From contig JBLWVL010000004.1 in the NCBI GenBank assembly GCA_048268485.1, positions 1 through 64,000 of the forward strand: a stretch of 64,000 bases of DNA. The letters are read 5' to 3'. The notes under the pieces were generated by a model. That model saw only the letters and a program-made list of their open reading frames with translations, did no database searches and was not told where the DNA came from. Below, piece by piece: positions 54,471-63,447 of the stretch. Positions within the stretch are counted from its first letter, which is position 1. Each line of letters opens with the position of its first letter. The translations under genes and the position numbers were made by a program. The stretch comes from Oceanospirillum sp048268485 (GTDB taxonomy: Bacteria > Pseudomonadota > Gammaproteobacteria > Pseudomonadales > Halomonadaceae).

Positions 54471-55001
54471 TTATTCTGTTGCCAGCGCCACGAGAGGAAT
54501 CTCGGCACTGACGCTGTCTTTATCGGTCTGCTGTGCTGCTGGTATCTCTGTACCTGCGGTGTAGATATCATTACCGGACATCCACTGCAGCTGCAGAGGC
54601 TCTTTCTGAGCCAGCTGAACCAGTGTGATGCTCTGCAACAGCTGATGCATGGCTAAGCTGACCCGTTGCCAGTTATCCGCTACGCCACAGGTATCCTGCA
54701 GATCACACAGCGCGTCCTCCTGACTGCAATCTGTCATTGCGAAGGGGCCTTCAATAGCAACCAGAATATCGCTGGCCGTAATCTGTTTTGGTGGCCGGGA
54801 TAACCCGTAACCACCCTGAGCACCACGATGAGAGACCAGCAGGCCGCTCTTCTGCAGCATCTTAAGCGCCTTACTCACCGTTGGCTTTGGAATCTGTACC
54901 TGTTCCGCAATATCGGTGGCGGTAAACAGCTGATCCGGTGTGCGGGCGATATGAGCCATCAGCACCGCCGCGTAATCAGTCATTTTGCTCAGTTTCAGCA
55001 T
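54471..55001 (-). CDS. Rrf2-family SUF system regulator (SufR/IscR-like)
   Basis: The 176-residue product is an Rrf2 regulator with a winged helix (LFTATDIAEQVQIPKPTVSK, GGYGLSRPPKQITASDIL) and three cysteines in TDCSQEDALCDLQDTCG (spacing CX6CX5C), close to the IscR cluster ligands CX5CX5C. It likely binds an Fe-S cluster and reports cluster demand. The C-terminus is longer than IscR. GAAGGTAA precedes the ATG. It heads the suf operon, and a candidate binding site lies over its own promoter. Confidence 0.92.
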   Translation of the reverse strand: MLKLSKMTDYAAVLMAHIARTPDQLFTATDIAEQVQIPKPTVSKALKMLQKSGLLVSHRGAQGGYGLSRPPKQITASDILVAIEGPFAMTDCSQEDALCDLQDTCGVADNWQRVSLAMHQLLQSITLVQLAQKEPLQLQWMSGNDIYTAGTEIPAAQQTDKDSVSAEIPLVALATE

Positions 55002-55019
55002 GATTTTACCTTCATCGTC

Positions 55020-55044
55020 ATAGTGGACTATTTTAGTCCCATTT
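55020..55044 (-). promoter_or_regulatory. IscR type-1-like operator over the suf promoter
   Basis: On the minus strand the core GACTAAAATAGTC matches the palindromic centre of the IscR type-1 site (GACTRWWWYAGTC) exactly, and TAT follows at the right distance. TAAAAT within it can act as the -10 box. Binding here would repress the operon. Confidence 0.7.
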
Positions 55045-55146
55045 AACTTTGAACAAAACCCTCATACCCGAGTTTTTTACTCTGTTTTACACGATAACGG
55101 CGATTAACCGGTTTTTGATTAGGGTTTTAACGACGTTCGCAGCAAG

Positions 55147-55169
55147 TTATTGAGAATCGTTTTCAATAA
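55147..55169. promoter_or_regulatory. Fur box upstream of suf
   Basis: TTATTGAGAATCGTTTTCAATAA is symmetrical at 19 of 23 positions and resembles the Fur consensus (GAGAATCGTTTTC core). It lies 146 bp upstream of the Rrf2 regulator and beyond the terminator of the neighbouring chemoreceptor, so it belongs to suf. Confidence 0.7.
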
Positions 55170-55203
55170 GAAGGGTGGATCAGTCGATCAGATCAGTAAA
55201 AAG

Positions 55204-55232
55204 AAAAGCCCATCAAAAATAGATGGGCTTTT
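55204..55232. terminator. Terminator after the chemoreceptor gene
   Basis: AAAAGCCCATC (55204-55214) pairs with GATGGGCTTTT (55222-55232) around a 7-nt loop; T-runs lie on both sides. It insulates the suf promoters from the upstream chemoreceptor. Confidence 0.92.
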
Positions 55233-55289
55233 GAAGATGAAGAAAATGACAGTTAAGCCAAGACAGCTCCAGGCTATACAAAAAAAGTT

Positions 55290-57377
55290 TCATACGACAA
55301 AACGGCAAGTCTTTTTATTTAAATCAGAAGCCAATACCCTTAACTGATGGCTCTCTTCCCGATTACTGTTAGCACCATCCAGAAGTTGATCAGCCATTTC
55401 ACTGACATGACTGACCGCCCCGACCAGGTGATCTGCTGCCTGCTGTTGTTCATCTACGGCAAGGAACACTTGTTGGCACCGCTGATCGATCTGGGCGATC
55501 CCTGTTACCACCCCACTTAATACCTCCCGGGTATACTGAGACTGCTTCAGTACCGACTCGCTCCGATGACCACTGCGCTGACTCGAAGCAACAATCATTT
55601 CAATACTGCCAAGCAGTCTTTCAATAACCCCATCAATTTCACCGGTAGCCGTCTGAGTTTTCTGTGCCAGCATACGGACTTCGTCGGCCACTACCGCAAA
55701 ACCACGCCCCTGCTCCCCGGCCCGAGCGGCTTCAATGGCAGCATTCAGCGCCAGCAGGTTGGTTTGTTCGGCAATAGCGCGGATCGTTTCCAGAATCTGA
55801 TGAATTTGGTTACCATGCTCTGATAACCGGGCCGATTCAGTACATGCCTGATGAATCTCACCACTCATCGATTCCAACTCATAACCGACGTCCTGCATCA
55901 CCTGCTGCGCCTGAGATACCTGTTCATTAGCCAGCCCCGCATTATCGGTCAGCTGTTGCATACTTTCAGCGATCAGGTGTGAAGACTGAGACAACTGCTC
56001 CACCGAAGCAGAGATCTGGCTGACCTGTTGTTGCTGAGAAACCAACTGCGCATTCATCTGCTCAGACAGGGCGGCTCCCTGCTGGGCAGAGCCCTGCACT
56101 TGTTTACCCGAGCGTTGGACACTGTCGACTAAGGTCTGAAGCTGACCGACAAACTGATTAAAATAACCGGCTACACGCCCCACTTCATCCTCACGACTGA
56201 CATTAAGTCGACGAGTCAGATCACCACCACCCTGGGCCACCTCTTTCAGCATCGCCTGAACCTGACTTAAAGGCGCTAAACGGCAATGAATTAACCAGGC
56301 CGCCGAGAGTAGTGTCAGTAATGCCAACACAGGCCCCAGCACCAGCTGCATCAGGCTGGACTCTTTCTGCACCTCAGAAAATCGTGCCTGAAGATGTGCC
56401 AGTGGCTCCAGCACAATTACTTCAGGCACCCGAATTTGCAATATCCAACCGCTACTAATAGCTCCGTCTAGCTGAATGGGCACATCAGCACTCAGAAAAC
56501 CGGAATCACTCAGATTCCCCAGGGACGTACTCGTCGGACGATGTCCTACCTCATGAGGCTGATGGCTATCACCCAGAACAATACCCTTTCGACTCAAAAT
56601 TCGTACCTGTGCCTGCCCCTGATAAAGACTCTGACTGATACTCTCCGCCTGCTGTTGAATAAAGCCCAGGGAGAGATCAGCACCCACCATACCCAGAAAG
56701 CGCTCTTTATGCATAACGGGCACAACTACAGAGGTCAGTAGCCGATCCTGCCCCTGAACCTGAAAACGCTGAGGCTCCAGCAGGCAAGCGGTCTGCTGCT
56801 CCTTTGGACAGAGATAAAACTCTGCCTTTCGCGTGCCATCGGCAAAATGCTCCTCGCTTTCATGCGCTCTTAACGGTGCCATCTCAATATGGCCGCTTTC
56901 ACTACGACTTAACAAAGGCGCAAACCGTCCATCCTCAGTTGAGCCCGTCAGGCGATTTAATAAGTTATCATCATCTGCATCATCAAACGCATCTGCCTCC
57001 CATGCGGAATAGAGCGTCAGAAACTCCTTATGGGCCAGAAGAGAGCCGCGCAGGACACCAATAAACTGCTCCCGTTCAAGCTGTAATGCCGGATCTTCCC
57101 ATGCCAGCTCCGGCTTCAACTGCCCGGCGGTCACAGCCAGGCCATGAGCAACCTGATAAGCCCGGCCCAGTAACTGCTGAATTTGCCCCGCCTCCAGGGC
57201 TGCTCTTTGCTCCAGACGTGCCATAGCTTCATGGGTCAGTAGCTTACCCGCCTCATCGGCCAGCAACTGCCTTGATCGGTCACTATAGTGCAGCCCCACC
57301 AAAAGCTGGACTCCCAGCACCAGCAGCAGGAGTAGCCCCAACCCCAGAATCAGCTGATTTTTAATTGAATAACGCAC
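55290..57377 (-). CDS. Methyl-accepting chemotaxis protein with periplasmic Cache sensor
   Basis: The 695-residue chemoreceptor has a first helix at about 9-29, a periplasmic sensor of about 310 residues (SLLAHKEFLTLYSAWEADAF, FYLCPKEQQTACLLEPQRF, FLGMVGADLSLGFIQQQAE), a second helix at about 343-365, HAMP, and the tip (EQTNLLALNAAIEAARAGEQ, GRGFAVVADEVRMLA) near 535-565. The YLCP...CLLEP segment parallels YSCPIESRSVCLVEP in the receptor at 30425, so both share a sensor type with a likely disulfide. The start is GTG at 57377 after GAGGG. Confidence 0.92.
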   Translation of the reverse strand: MRYSIKNQLILGLGLLLLLVLGVQLLVGLHYSDRSRQLLADEAGKLLTHEAMARLEQRAALEAGQIQQLLGRAYQVAHGLAVTAGQLKPELAWEDPALQLEREQFIGVLRGSLLAHKEFLTLYSAWEADAFDDADDDNLLNRLTGSTEDGRFAPLLSRSESGHIEMAPLRAHESEEHFADGTRKAEFYLCPKEQQTACLLEPQRFQVQGQDRLLTSVVVPVMHKERFLGMVGADLSLGFIQQQAESISQSLYQGQAQVRILSRKGIVLGDSHQPHEVGHRPTSTSLGNLSDSGFLSADVPIQLDGAISSGWILQIRVPEVIVLEPLAHLQARFSEVQKESSLMQLVLGPVLALLTLLSAAWLIHCRLAPLSQVQAMLKEVAQGGGDLTRRLNVSREDEVGRVAGYFNQFVGQLQTLVDSVQRSGKQVQGSAQQGAALSEQMNAQLVSQQQQVSQISASVEQLSQSSHLIAESMQQLTDNAGLANEQVSQAQQVMQDVGYELESMSGEIHQACTESARLSEHGNQIHQILETIRAIAEQTNLLALNAAIEAARAGEQGRGFAVVADEVRMLAQKTQTATGEIDGVIERLLGSIEMIVASSQRSGHRSESVLKQSQYTREVLSGVVTGIAQIDQRCQQVFLAVDEQQQAADHLVGAVSHVSEMADQLLDGANSNREESHQLRVLASDLNKKTCRFVV

Positions 57378-57734
57378 ATTCCAACCCTCAAACTGGTATA
57401 TACCAAAAAAAGAGATTTTCGCGCTTTAACGTGTCAGAAATGTGTCAATGGAATCAGGCTGCAGCTAGAAATAGTAAAAAAATGTAAGCGCCGTGACCTT
57501 TGGTCACCGGCAAATCAGGTCATGCTAAGCAAGTTGGCGAGATACTCAACTTACATGCAGGGATTGGAATAAAACCATGACAGGATAGAATAGGGTCTGT
57601 AATAAATGGGCCGTACACTCGATTTAGCGATGCTCAACCGGAATCAAATCAGTATCAGATGATTCGGCTGGCCTGCAGTGAGCAACAGAAGTTTCAGGCC
57701 TAACCATCAATTCGACATTATCGGAGACACAAGC
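57378..57734. other. Intergenic region before the PHA genes
   Basis: The 357-bp gap holds a hairpin (GCCG-TGACC/GGTCA-CGGC, 57490-57511) and a promoter-like pair TTGGAA (57564-57569) and TAGAAT (57586-57591) with 16-bp spacing toward the small membrane protein and phaC. An in-frame GTG at 57678 for the next gene is possible but lacks a ribosome site. Confidence 0.5.
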
Positions 57735-57980
57735 ATGCCCCTGTGGTTACAGCTGGTCATTATCTTCATCGTTTCAATCAGCGGTATCGCCTTTCACCTT
57801 GTTCTGATCAAAAAAATTCGCACCTGGGCGATTCACGATCAGATCAACGCGCTTGCGGGAGATAACAGTGCTAAAAAAGAGCACCTGCAACAGGTTCATC
57901 AGCAACTATTGGCCGAAAAAATCCCCCATAAACATCACCAGGATAAACTCGAAGCAGCCGCTCAAGCATTTGAAGATTAA
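57735..57980 (+). CDS. Small single-pass membrane protein upstream of phaC
   Basis: The 81-residue product has one transmembrane helix near its N-terminus (PLWLQLVIIFIVSISGIAFH) and a charged cytoplasmic tail (KKEHLQQVHQQLLAEKIPHK, HHQDKLEAAAQAFED). GGAG stands about nine bases before the ATG at 57735; the GTG at 57678 is less likely. It is 42 bp from the phaC-like gene and probably cotranscribed with it. The helical tail suggests protein contact, perhaps with the granule. No family recognised. Confidence 0.65.
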   Translation: MPLWLQLVIIFIVSISGIAFHLVLIKKIRTWAIHDQINALAGDNSAKKEHLQQVHQQLLAEKIPHKHHQDKLEAAAQAFED

Positions 57981-58022
57981 ATAGTCCATACAAAGCGGCC
58001 TACCATTCAGGAGAAGGATTCT

Positions 58023-60104
58023 ATGTTTGCCACGCTCAACACACTTATATCAGATAATGGATTTCAATCAGCAGCCCCCTCATTCAGCAAATGGTTTTCT
58101 GCAGGGGCACTCAGCAGCCCTCTACCATTAACCGCGGATGCACTGGAAACTCTGCTGATGACCAGTAGTGCAGACAACCCTTCTCATCTTCGGGGCACTA
58201 AATACTGGATAAGCGAGATGAACGGCCTGATGCTGAAGCAGATGCTGCAGGTTTCTCATCTCCAGAGTGAAGCGTTCCGCCCCTACGGTGTACCATCTTC
58301 ATTATTTACTGGCTGGGCACAGTCCCTGATTCAGGCAACAGAAGACTCTGTTGCCAAGGATGAATCACCGGATATGATCACCCGTGCCGACCAGCAGCTG
58401 GATTCTGCCTATGCCGAGCAGCTAAAAACATTGGTAACCCATTTCACAAAAGAGGTGGATGGCGAGCTTAGCTTCAACAAAGAGACTTGTTCATGGGCCT
58501 GTAAAACCCTCCAGGGCCAAGTCTGGCTGATGACACAGCTCAATAATTTCCGCCTGCTGGAGTGGCAGTACCATAGCCGGGGGCAAACGCATCTGACCGC
58601 CATGAAAAACCTGCTGCGCTCTCTGTTTCAGGTTATTACAGGGCAGACCTTTAGCGCTGATGAAGATCAGCCCTATCGTAAAAAAAATACCGAAGGTCAA
58701 TGGCGGGAAAGCGATGAAGATTACCTGAAAGCCTGTGCCCAGCGCCTTCTCGAGCTACTGAAAAATGACGCCTTTGATCTACGGAATTTCGCCCTTAACT
58801 CCCCTTATGCAAAGCTGGGTGCCTGCCAATGGGAAGCCGTCTCCGGTTCTGAGCTTTACTCCGTTAGACTACGTCACTACCCACGCCCGGCGGGCGTAAA
58901 AGCCAACGGCAAAACCCTGTATATGGCCAGCCCCATGATCAACCGCTGCGAGCTGTTCGATCTGGCACCTGAAAAGTCGGTGATCGAGGGTATGTTGAAG
59001 CTGGGTTACGATCTTTATCTGGTGGATTACGGCAACCCAGAGGCAGACCAGTCTCAGCTCGGTTTGGATTTCTATGGTAAAACCGTGCACGACACCTATC
59101 TGAATCTGATTCTGGAGCGCCACCCTGATCAGAATATAGAAGTGATGGCTTACTGTATGGGTGGCACCCTATTTATGCCATACCTGGCCCGGCGTATCGA
59201 AGAAGCTCAGATCACAGGCAAGGATGTTCGTATCCGCCAGGTGGTACTTATGACGACCCCGGTTCTGTTTGATGATGCAGACAGTGGCCATAAGCCCATG
59301 CGGGACGTGATCCGCAATGATTATGATGCTGATGTCATGCAGCTCTTCTATGGTAACTGCAATGTATCGCCTTACGCGATTGAATCCGGCATGCACACCA
59401 TCCAACCTGGCGTCGAACAAACCATGTTGGAAGGCTTTTACAGCCGTGCACATTTTCCAGGTGCAATCAAAGACTCAGCCCCCTTCCTGAACTGGCTACA
59501 CAGCGGCACACGCTTTCCGGCGCGGGCACACCGTGAATGGATTCAGAAAATTTTTATGGATAATCAGATATGGGAAAACCAGTACTGCCTGCCATCAGAA
59601 CTACCGGAGCTGGACGGTAAACCGGTAAATATGGATGCACTGAACAACGCCAATATAGCACTGTTCGATTACGCTGGCTTACGAGACCCCATCGCACCGG
59701 TTGGTTCCTGCAAAACCAGTGAACGCTGGGGCCGAAAAGCAGAAAATCATCAGATGGTCTGTGGCGGTTTAAACCGTACCATCGAGAAAAACATTGGTCA
59801 TATTTTTGTCGTCAGCCACGCTCTTTTAGGTGAGTTTCTCGAAGCGGTCACCGACTTTTTAGCCGATGAGCCACCCGCTTATCATGGAAAAAAGCCGGCA
59901 ACGACTGCCGCTAAAGCAGCCTCTGCGACCAAAAAAACGCCTGCAGGTAAAGTGACGACTACAGCCGAGACAGCCACCGCTACAAAACCCGCGGCCCGTA
60001 AAGCGGCCCCGAGAAAGGCTACAACACGAAAAGCAGCGCCAAGAAAAACAGCCGCAGCAAAACCTGCTGCAACAAAAAAAGACTCCGGTAATACGGAGTC
60101 CTGA
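58023..60104 (+). CDS. phaC: Polyhydroxyalkanoate synthase with Lys/Ala-rich tail
   Basis: PhaC polymerises hydroxyacyl-CoA into storage polyester. The 693-residue protein has an alpha/beta-hydrolase core with catalytic Cys378 (VMAYCMGGTLF), Asp555 (GLRDPIAPVGS) and His593 (NIGHIFVVSHALL), in the order and spacing of PHA synthases. The Cys box is AYCMG rather than the usual GxCxG, so this is a divergent member. From about residue 620 there is a 70-residue basic tail of KPAA/RKAA/TKKT-like repeats, of the type seen in histone-like AlgP and phasin PhaF. No phaA, phaB or phasin gene is adjacent. Confidence 0.88.
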   Translation: MFATLNTLISDNGFQSAAPSFSKWFSAGALSSPLPLTADALETLLMTSSADNPSHLRGTKYWISEMNGLMLKQMLQVSHLQSEAFRPYGVPSSLFTGWAQSLIQATEDSVAKDESPDMITRADQQLDSAYAEQLKTLVTHFTKEVDGELSFNKETCSWACKTLQGQVWLMTQLNNFRLLEWQYHSRGQTHLTAMKNLLRSLFQVITGQTFSADEDQPYRKKNTEGQWRESDEDYLKACAQRLLELLKNDAFDLRNFALNSPYAKLGACQWEAVSGSELYSVRLRHYPRPAGVKANGKTLYMASPMINRCELFDLAPEKSVIEGMLKLGYDLYLVDYGNPEADQSQLGLDFYGKTVHDTYLNLILERHPDQNIEVMAYCMGGTLFMPYLARRIEEAQITGKDVRIRQVVLMTTPVLFDDADSGHKPMRDVIRNDYDADVMQLFYGNCNVSPYAIESGMHTIQPGVEQTMLEGFYSRAHFPGAIKDSAPFLNWLHSGTRFPARAHREWIQKIFMDNQIWENQYCLPSELPELDGKPVNMDALNNANIALFDYAGLRDPIAPVGSCKTSERWGRKAENHQMVCGGLNRTIEKNIGHIFVVSHALLGEFLEAVTDFLADEPPAYHGKKPATTAAKAASATKKTPAGKVTTTAETATATKPAARKAAPRKATTRKAAPRKTAAAKPAATKKDSGNTES

Positions 60105-60135
60105 TAACGCGTTTAAGCGCCGACGTAAATAAAAA

Positions 60136-60157
60136 AAGGCGTGCTCTGGCACGCCTT
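60136..60157. terminator. Terminator between converging phaC and PepSY genes
   Basis: AAGGCGTGC (60136-60144) pairs with GCACGCCTT (60149-60157) around a 4-nt loop. A strong T-run follows on the minus strand; the plus strand has a weak one. Confidence 0.88.
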
Positions 60158-60164
60158 AATTCCT

Positions 60165-61484
60165 CTAACGTTTAGATCCTGTTTTTCTACGGACGCTATT
60201 TCTTCTCACCCGATATTTAAAGCACCAGATCCGAAAGCCTGTCACAGCCAGCCAGACCGAGGCTACAACCAACAACAGACTTAACATTCGACTCCACCAA
60301 CCCAGTTCTGATTTATGCACAGCCTCAAAACCAACGGTCATCGAATCCACAGCACTCTCACCAGTGGCCTGAAAACGCGCCAGTAACCCGCCCGTTTTCG
60401 CATCAAACCAGACACTGGTCTTAGCACTATCAGCGGAATAATCCAGCGAAGAATAACTTCGGTAAAGATAACTGCCTTTATAGGCAGAGTGCGACAGACC
60501 TATAGGGTAAAAAACATCAAAACCCGCTTCCTGAGCCCACTTCTCTGTCAAACGCTGCCCGGTGGCCACTGCCTGCTCAAGGCTCATTGGCTGCGCCTGC
60601 CCCAAAGGTGAGGCTTCGATGGCTTTATGGGACAGCTGCCTCTGCGCCATAGGATCGAACACCGCATAATATAGTGGTTTCAGATTAAAGCTCAGACCGG
60701 ATAACAGAAAAACAACCAGCACCGGCGTAAACAGAAGCCCCAGCCAACGATGGTTAAAAAAGTCTTTCTGGAAAGGGCTTTTCCCTTTTCGATATTTCCA
60801 AAAGCTAAGCCAGTGCAGCAGATCCTGTCGCCATTGTTTTTTGCTCTTATTCGAGTGCCTGAAGGCGCTGTGGTGTGGCCAGCTCAGATACGCACCCACA
60901 GGGATCATCAGCAACCAAAACAACGTCAGCCAGCCTAGAATAGCCCGCCCATCCTGTCCTGCCAGTATTGAATAGTGCAGTTTGTAAATCAGCGGCATCA
61001 GGTTCAACAGCGGTTGCTCCACCGAAAACTGTCCCCATTGGCGACCACCCAGCACCTCTCCGCTGTACGGGTTCACAAAGATCTGGTTATGGACTGGTGC
61101 ATAGTAATCACCAACATCATCCCGTGTTCCGGTAATCCAGAACACAGCAGCAGGCTGTACACCGCTCTGCCGAGCCTGTTGATAACCTGATCCCTTATAA
61201 AAACTCAGGTCAAACCAGCTTATTCGGGACTGTGGATAAAAGGTTTGAATTCGGTCTTCTAACTGAGAAACCGATAGAGGCTCCGCATACAGGTCATACT
61301 GCTCAATCTGCATCAGGTCAGCATTCAACCACTGATCCAGCTCCTGCTTATAAACCAGCACACCACCGGTAAGCGTTAACAGCAGCACAGGTAGAATCAG
61401 CAGAAGCCCCAACCAGCGGTGGAGCAGGAGGAAGGTGTGACGTAAGGAAATGCCGGACATATTGGAACACATCATTTTCAGCAC
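60165..61484 (-). CDS. PepSY-associated inner-membrane protein
   Basis: The 439-residue protein has four membrane helices and the PepSY-TM layout (LLLHRWLGLLLILPVLLLTL with GGVLVYKQELDQW, NLMPLIYKLHYSILAGQDGR, FNHRWLGLLFTPVLVVFLLS, a second PepSY segment VWFDAKTGGLLARFQATGES). The conserved His residues in helices fit family members that act as ferric-siderophore or metal reductases, often next to TonB receptors. No receptor is adjacent. GTG at 61484 with a weak GAGAAG, ATG at 61475 and ATG at 61460 are alternative starts. Confidence 0.85.
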   Translation of the reverse strand: MLKMMCSNMSGISLRHTFLLLHRWLGLLLILPVLLLTLTGGVLVYKQELDQWLNADLMQIEQYDLYAEPLSVSQLEDRIQTFYPQSRISWFDLSFYKGSGYQQARQSGVQPAAVFWITGTRDDVGDYYAPVHNQIFVNPYSGEVLGGRQWGQFSVEQPLLNLMPLIYKLHYSILAGQDGRAILGWLTLFWLLMIPVGAYLSWPHHSAFRHSNKSKKQWRQDLLHWLSFWKYRKGKSPFQKDFFNHRWLGLLFTPVLVVFLLSGLSFNLKPLYYAVFDPMAQRQLSHKAIEASPLGQAQPMSLEQAVATGQRLTEKWAQEAGFDVFYPIGLSHSAYKGSYLYRSYSSLDYSADSAKTSVWFDAKTGGLLARFQATGESAVDSMTVGFEAVHKSELGWWSRMLSLLLVVASVWLAVTGFRIWCFKYRVRRNSVRRKTGSKR

Positions 61485-61668
61485 AAGTGCTTCTCAGACA
61501 GATAAGAGGAATACTCGACAAGGGCCGTACTCTACTTGCTTACCTCTTCGGAGGCCACTGTTCAGGATTTCCCGGAAAAACCTGAACAGAGATAAGTGAC
61601 TGTCTTTTGCATAAACTTATTATCAGAGTTATCGCTTTAAGATAGCTTTGCTAATTTCGGTATAAAAA

Positions 61669-61746
61669 ATGAACCCGATCGATAATCCTTATACCCCCCC
61701 GGAGCCGGAACTCAGCCATACGAGCTTACCGGTCGGAATTAGTTAA
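61669..61746 (+). pseudogene. Short frame resembling the N-terminus of an NPYxPP-type membrane protein
   Basis: A 25-codon frame encodes MNPIDNPYTPPEPELSHTSL... and stops at TAA. The NPYxPPxxEL pattern is common at the cytosolic N-terminus of small RDD/DUF-type membrane proteins, which continue for over 100 residues. Here no hydrophobic continuation is seen in any frame before the guaA terminator. It may be the remnant of a lost gene. Equally it may be chance. Confidence 0.3.
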
Positions 61747-61804
61747 GAAACAGCCATCCATTACGATTACCCCAAAACAAACGTCCTACACTGAAAACAA
61801 AAAA

Positions 61805-61824
61805 GCCCAGCGCAAACGCTGGGC
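61805..61824 (-). terminator. Terminator of guaA
   Basis: GCCCAGCG (61805-61812) pairs with CGCTGGGC (61817-61824) around CAAA; on the minus strand a run of T follows. It is 46 bp beyond the guaA stop. Confidence 0.92.
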
Positions 61825-61869
61825 CTTGAGAGTTTTACTCCCTTGCCAAGTACGGGTCTGTCGCAACGA

Positions 61870-63447
61870 TCACTCCCACTCAATGGTCGCTGGTGGCTTG
61901 CTGGATACATCGTAAGCCACGCGGGAGATACCGCTGATCTCATTGATGATGCGGTTGGAAACCTTCTCCAACAGTTCATAAGGCAGGTGCGCCCAACGTG
62001 CAGTCATAAAGTCGATGGTTTCTACCGCACGCAGCGAGACAACCCACTCGTAACGACGGCCGTCGCCTACTACACCTACGGATTTAACCGGCAGGAAGAC
62101 CACAAACGCCTGACTGGTTTTATGGTACCAGTCGAAGTTGTGCAGCTCTTCGATGAAGATGGCGTCCGCTTCACGCAGGATATCAGCATATTCTTTTTTC
62201 ACTTCGCCCAGAATACGCACGCCCAGACCCGGCCCAGGGAACGGGTGACGGTAAACCATATCGTATGGCAGGCCCAGTTCCAGACCGATCTTGCGTACTT
62301 CGTCTTTGAACAGTTCACGCAGCGGTTCAACTAATTCCATCTTCATATCATCTGGCAGGCCGCCGACGTTATGGTGGGATTTGATGACGTGTGCTTTACC
62401 GGTTTTAGCGGCAGCAGACTCGATCACGTCCGGGTAGATGGTGCCCTGGGCCAGAAAGTGAACATCTTTCAGCTTGGTAGCTTCTGCGTCGAATACTTCG
62501 ATAAAGGTGTTACCGATCACTTTACGCTTGGCTTCCGGATCAGAAACACCTGCCAGTTTGCTCAGGAAGAGTTCCTCAGCATCAGCACGGATCACTTTAA
62601 CGCCCATGTTCTTGGCGAACATGTCCATGACCATATCGCCTTCGTTCTTACGCAGCAGGCCGTTGTCTACAAATACGCAGGTCAGCTGATCGCCAATCGC
62701 TTTGTGCAATAGCGCGGCAACAACGGAAGAGTCTACGCCGCCAGACAGACCCAGCAGAACTTTCTGGTCACCAACCTGAGCACGTACACGCTCAATCTGA
62801 TCTTCGATAATATTAGCGGCTGTCCAAAGTGCTTCACAGCCACAGGCTTCCATCAGGAAGTGTTCCAGCAGACGACCGCCCTGCAGAGTGTGAGTTACTT
62901 CCGGGTGGAACTGTACGCCAAAGAAGTTTTTCTCTGGGTGGAACATGCCGGCAATCGCACAGCTTGGTGTAGAAGCCAGTAGTTCAAAACCTTCCGGCAT
63001 GGCCACGACTTTGTCACCGTGACTCATCCAAACGTCCAGCAGCGCCTTTCCATCTTCAGCCAGATGATCTTTTACATCTTTGGTCAGTGCGTTATCCGCT
63101 TCGATTTTCACCTGAGCATAACCGAACTCACGCACATCTGAGCCCTGAACCTTACCACCCAGCTGCTCAGCCATGGTCTGCATGCCATAGCAGATACCCA
63201 GAACAGGCAAACCCATACCGAAGACACACTCAGGGGCTCGCGGAGAGTCCTGCTCGGTGACGGACTCAGGACCACCAGCCAGAATGATACCTTTCGGGTC
63301 AAATTCACGAATCTCTTCTTCGGTCATATCGAAGGCGCGAATTTCACTGTAAACACCCAGTTCACGAACACGGCGAGCAATAAGCTGCGTGTACTGAGAT
63401 CCGAAATCCAGAATCAGGACTTTCTGAGCATGAATATCTTGGCTCAT
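61870..63447 (-). CDS. guaA: GMP synthase (glutamine-hydrolysing)
   Basis: GuaA aminates XMP to GMP, the last step of guanine nucleotide synthesis. The 525-residue product has an N-terminal class I amidotransferase (GICYGMQTMAEQLGGKVQGS with the catalytic Cys; FGVQFHPEVTHT with the His), a PP-loop ATPase (LLGLSGGVDSSVVAALLHKA) and a C-terminal dimer domain ending SSKPPATIEWE. The length equals the E. coli enzyme. It lies downstream of guaB, but a terminator stands between them. Its product, GTP precursor, is also the substrate pool for the several diguanylate cyclases here. Confidence 0.98.
   Translation of the reverse strand: MSQDIHAQKVLILDFGSQYTQLIARRVRELGVYSEIRAFDMTEEEIREFDPKGIILAGGPESVTEQDSPRAPECVFGMGLPVLGICYGMQTMAEQLGGKVQGSDVREFGYAQVKIEADNALTKDVKDHLAEDGKALLDVWMSHGDKVVAMPEGFELLASTPSCAIAGMFHPEKNFFGVQFHPEVTHTLQGGRLLEHFLMEACGCEALWTAANIIEDQIERVRAQVGDQKVLLGLSGGVDSSVVAALLHKAIGDQLTCVFVDNGLLRKNEGDMVMDMFAKNMGVKVIRADAEELFLSKLAGVSDPEAKRKVIGNTFIEVFDAEATKLKDVHFLAQGTIYPDVIESAAAKTGKAHVIKSHHNVGGLPDDMKMELVEPLRELFKDEVRKIGLELGLPYDMVYRHPFPGPGLGVRILGEVKKEYADILREADAIFIEELHNFDWYHKTSQAFVVFLPVKSVGVVGDGRRYEWVVSLRAVETIDFMTARWAHLPYELLEKVSNRIINEISGISRVAYDVSSKPPATIEWE

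Larger units (their letters stand above)
61485..61869. other. Intergenic region between PepSY gene and guaA
   Basis: This 385-bp gap holds the short frame at 61669-61746 (listed separately) and the guaA terminator at 61805-61824. The stretch 61600-61668 is AT-rich and could be a promoter. No other feature seen. Confidence 0.5.

Noticed and set aside
55150..55347. 65-codon plus-strand frame
   Set aside because: It begins inside the Fur-like palindrome with a TTG and runs through a strong terminator hairpin into the end of the chemoreceptor gene.
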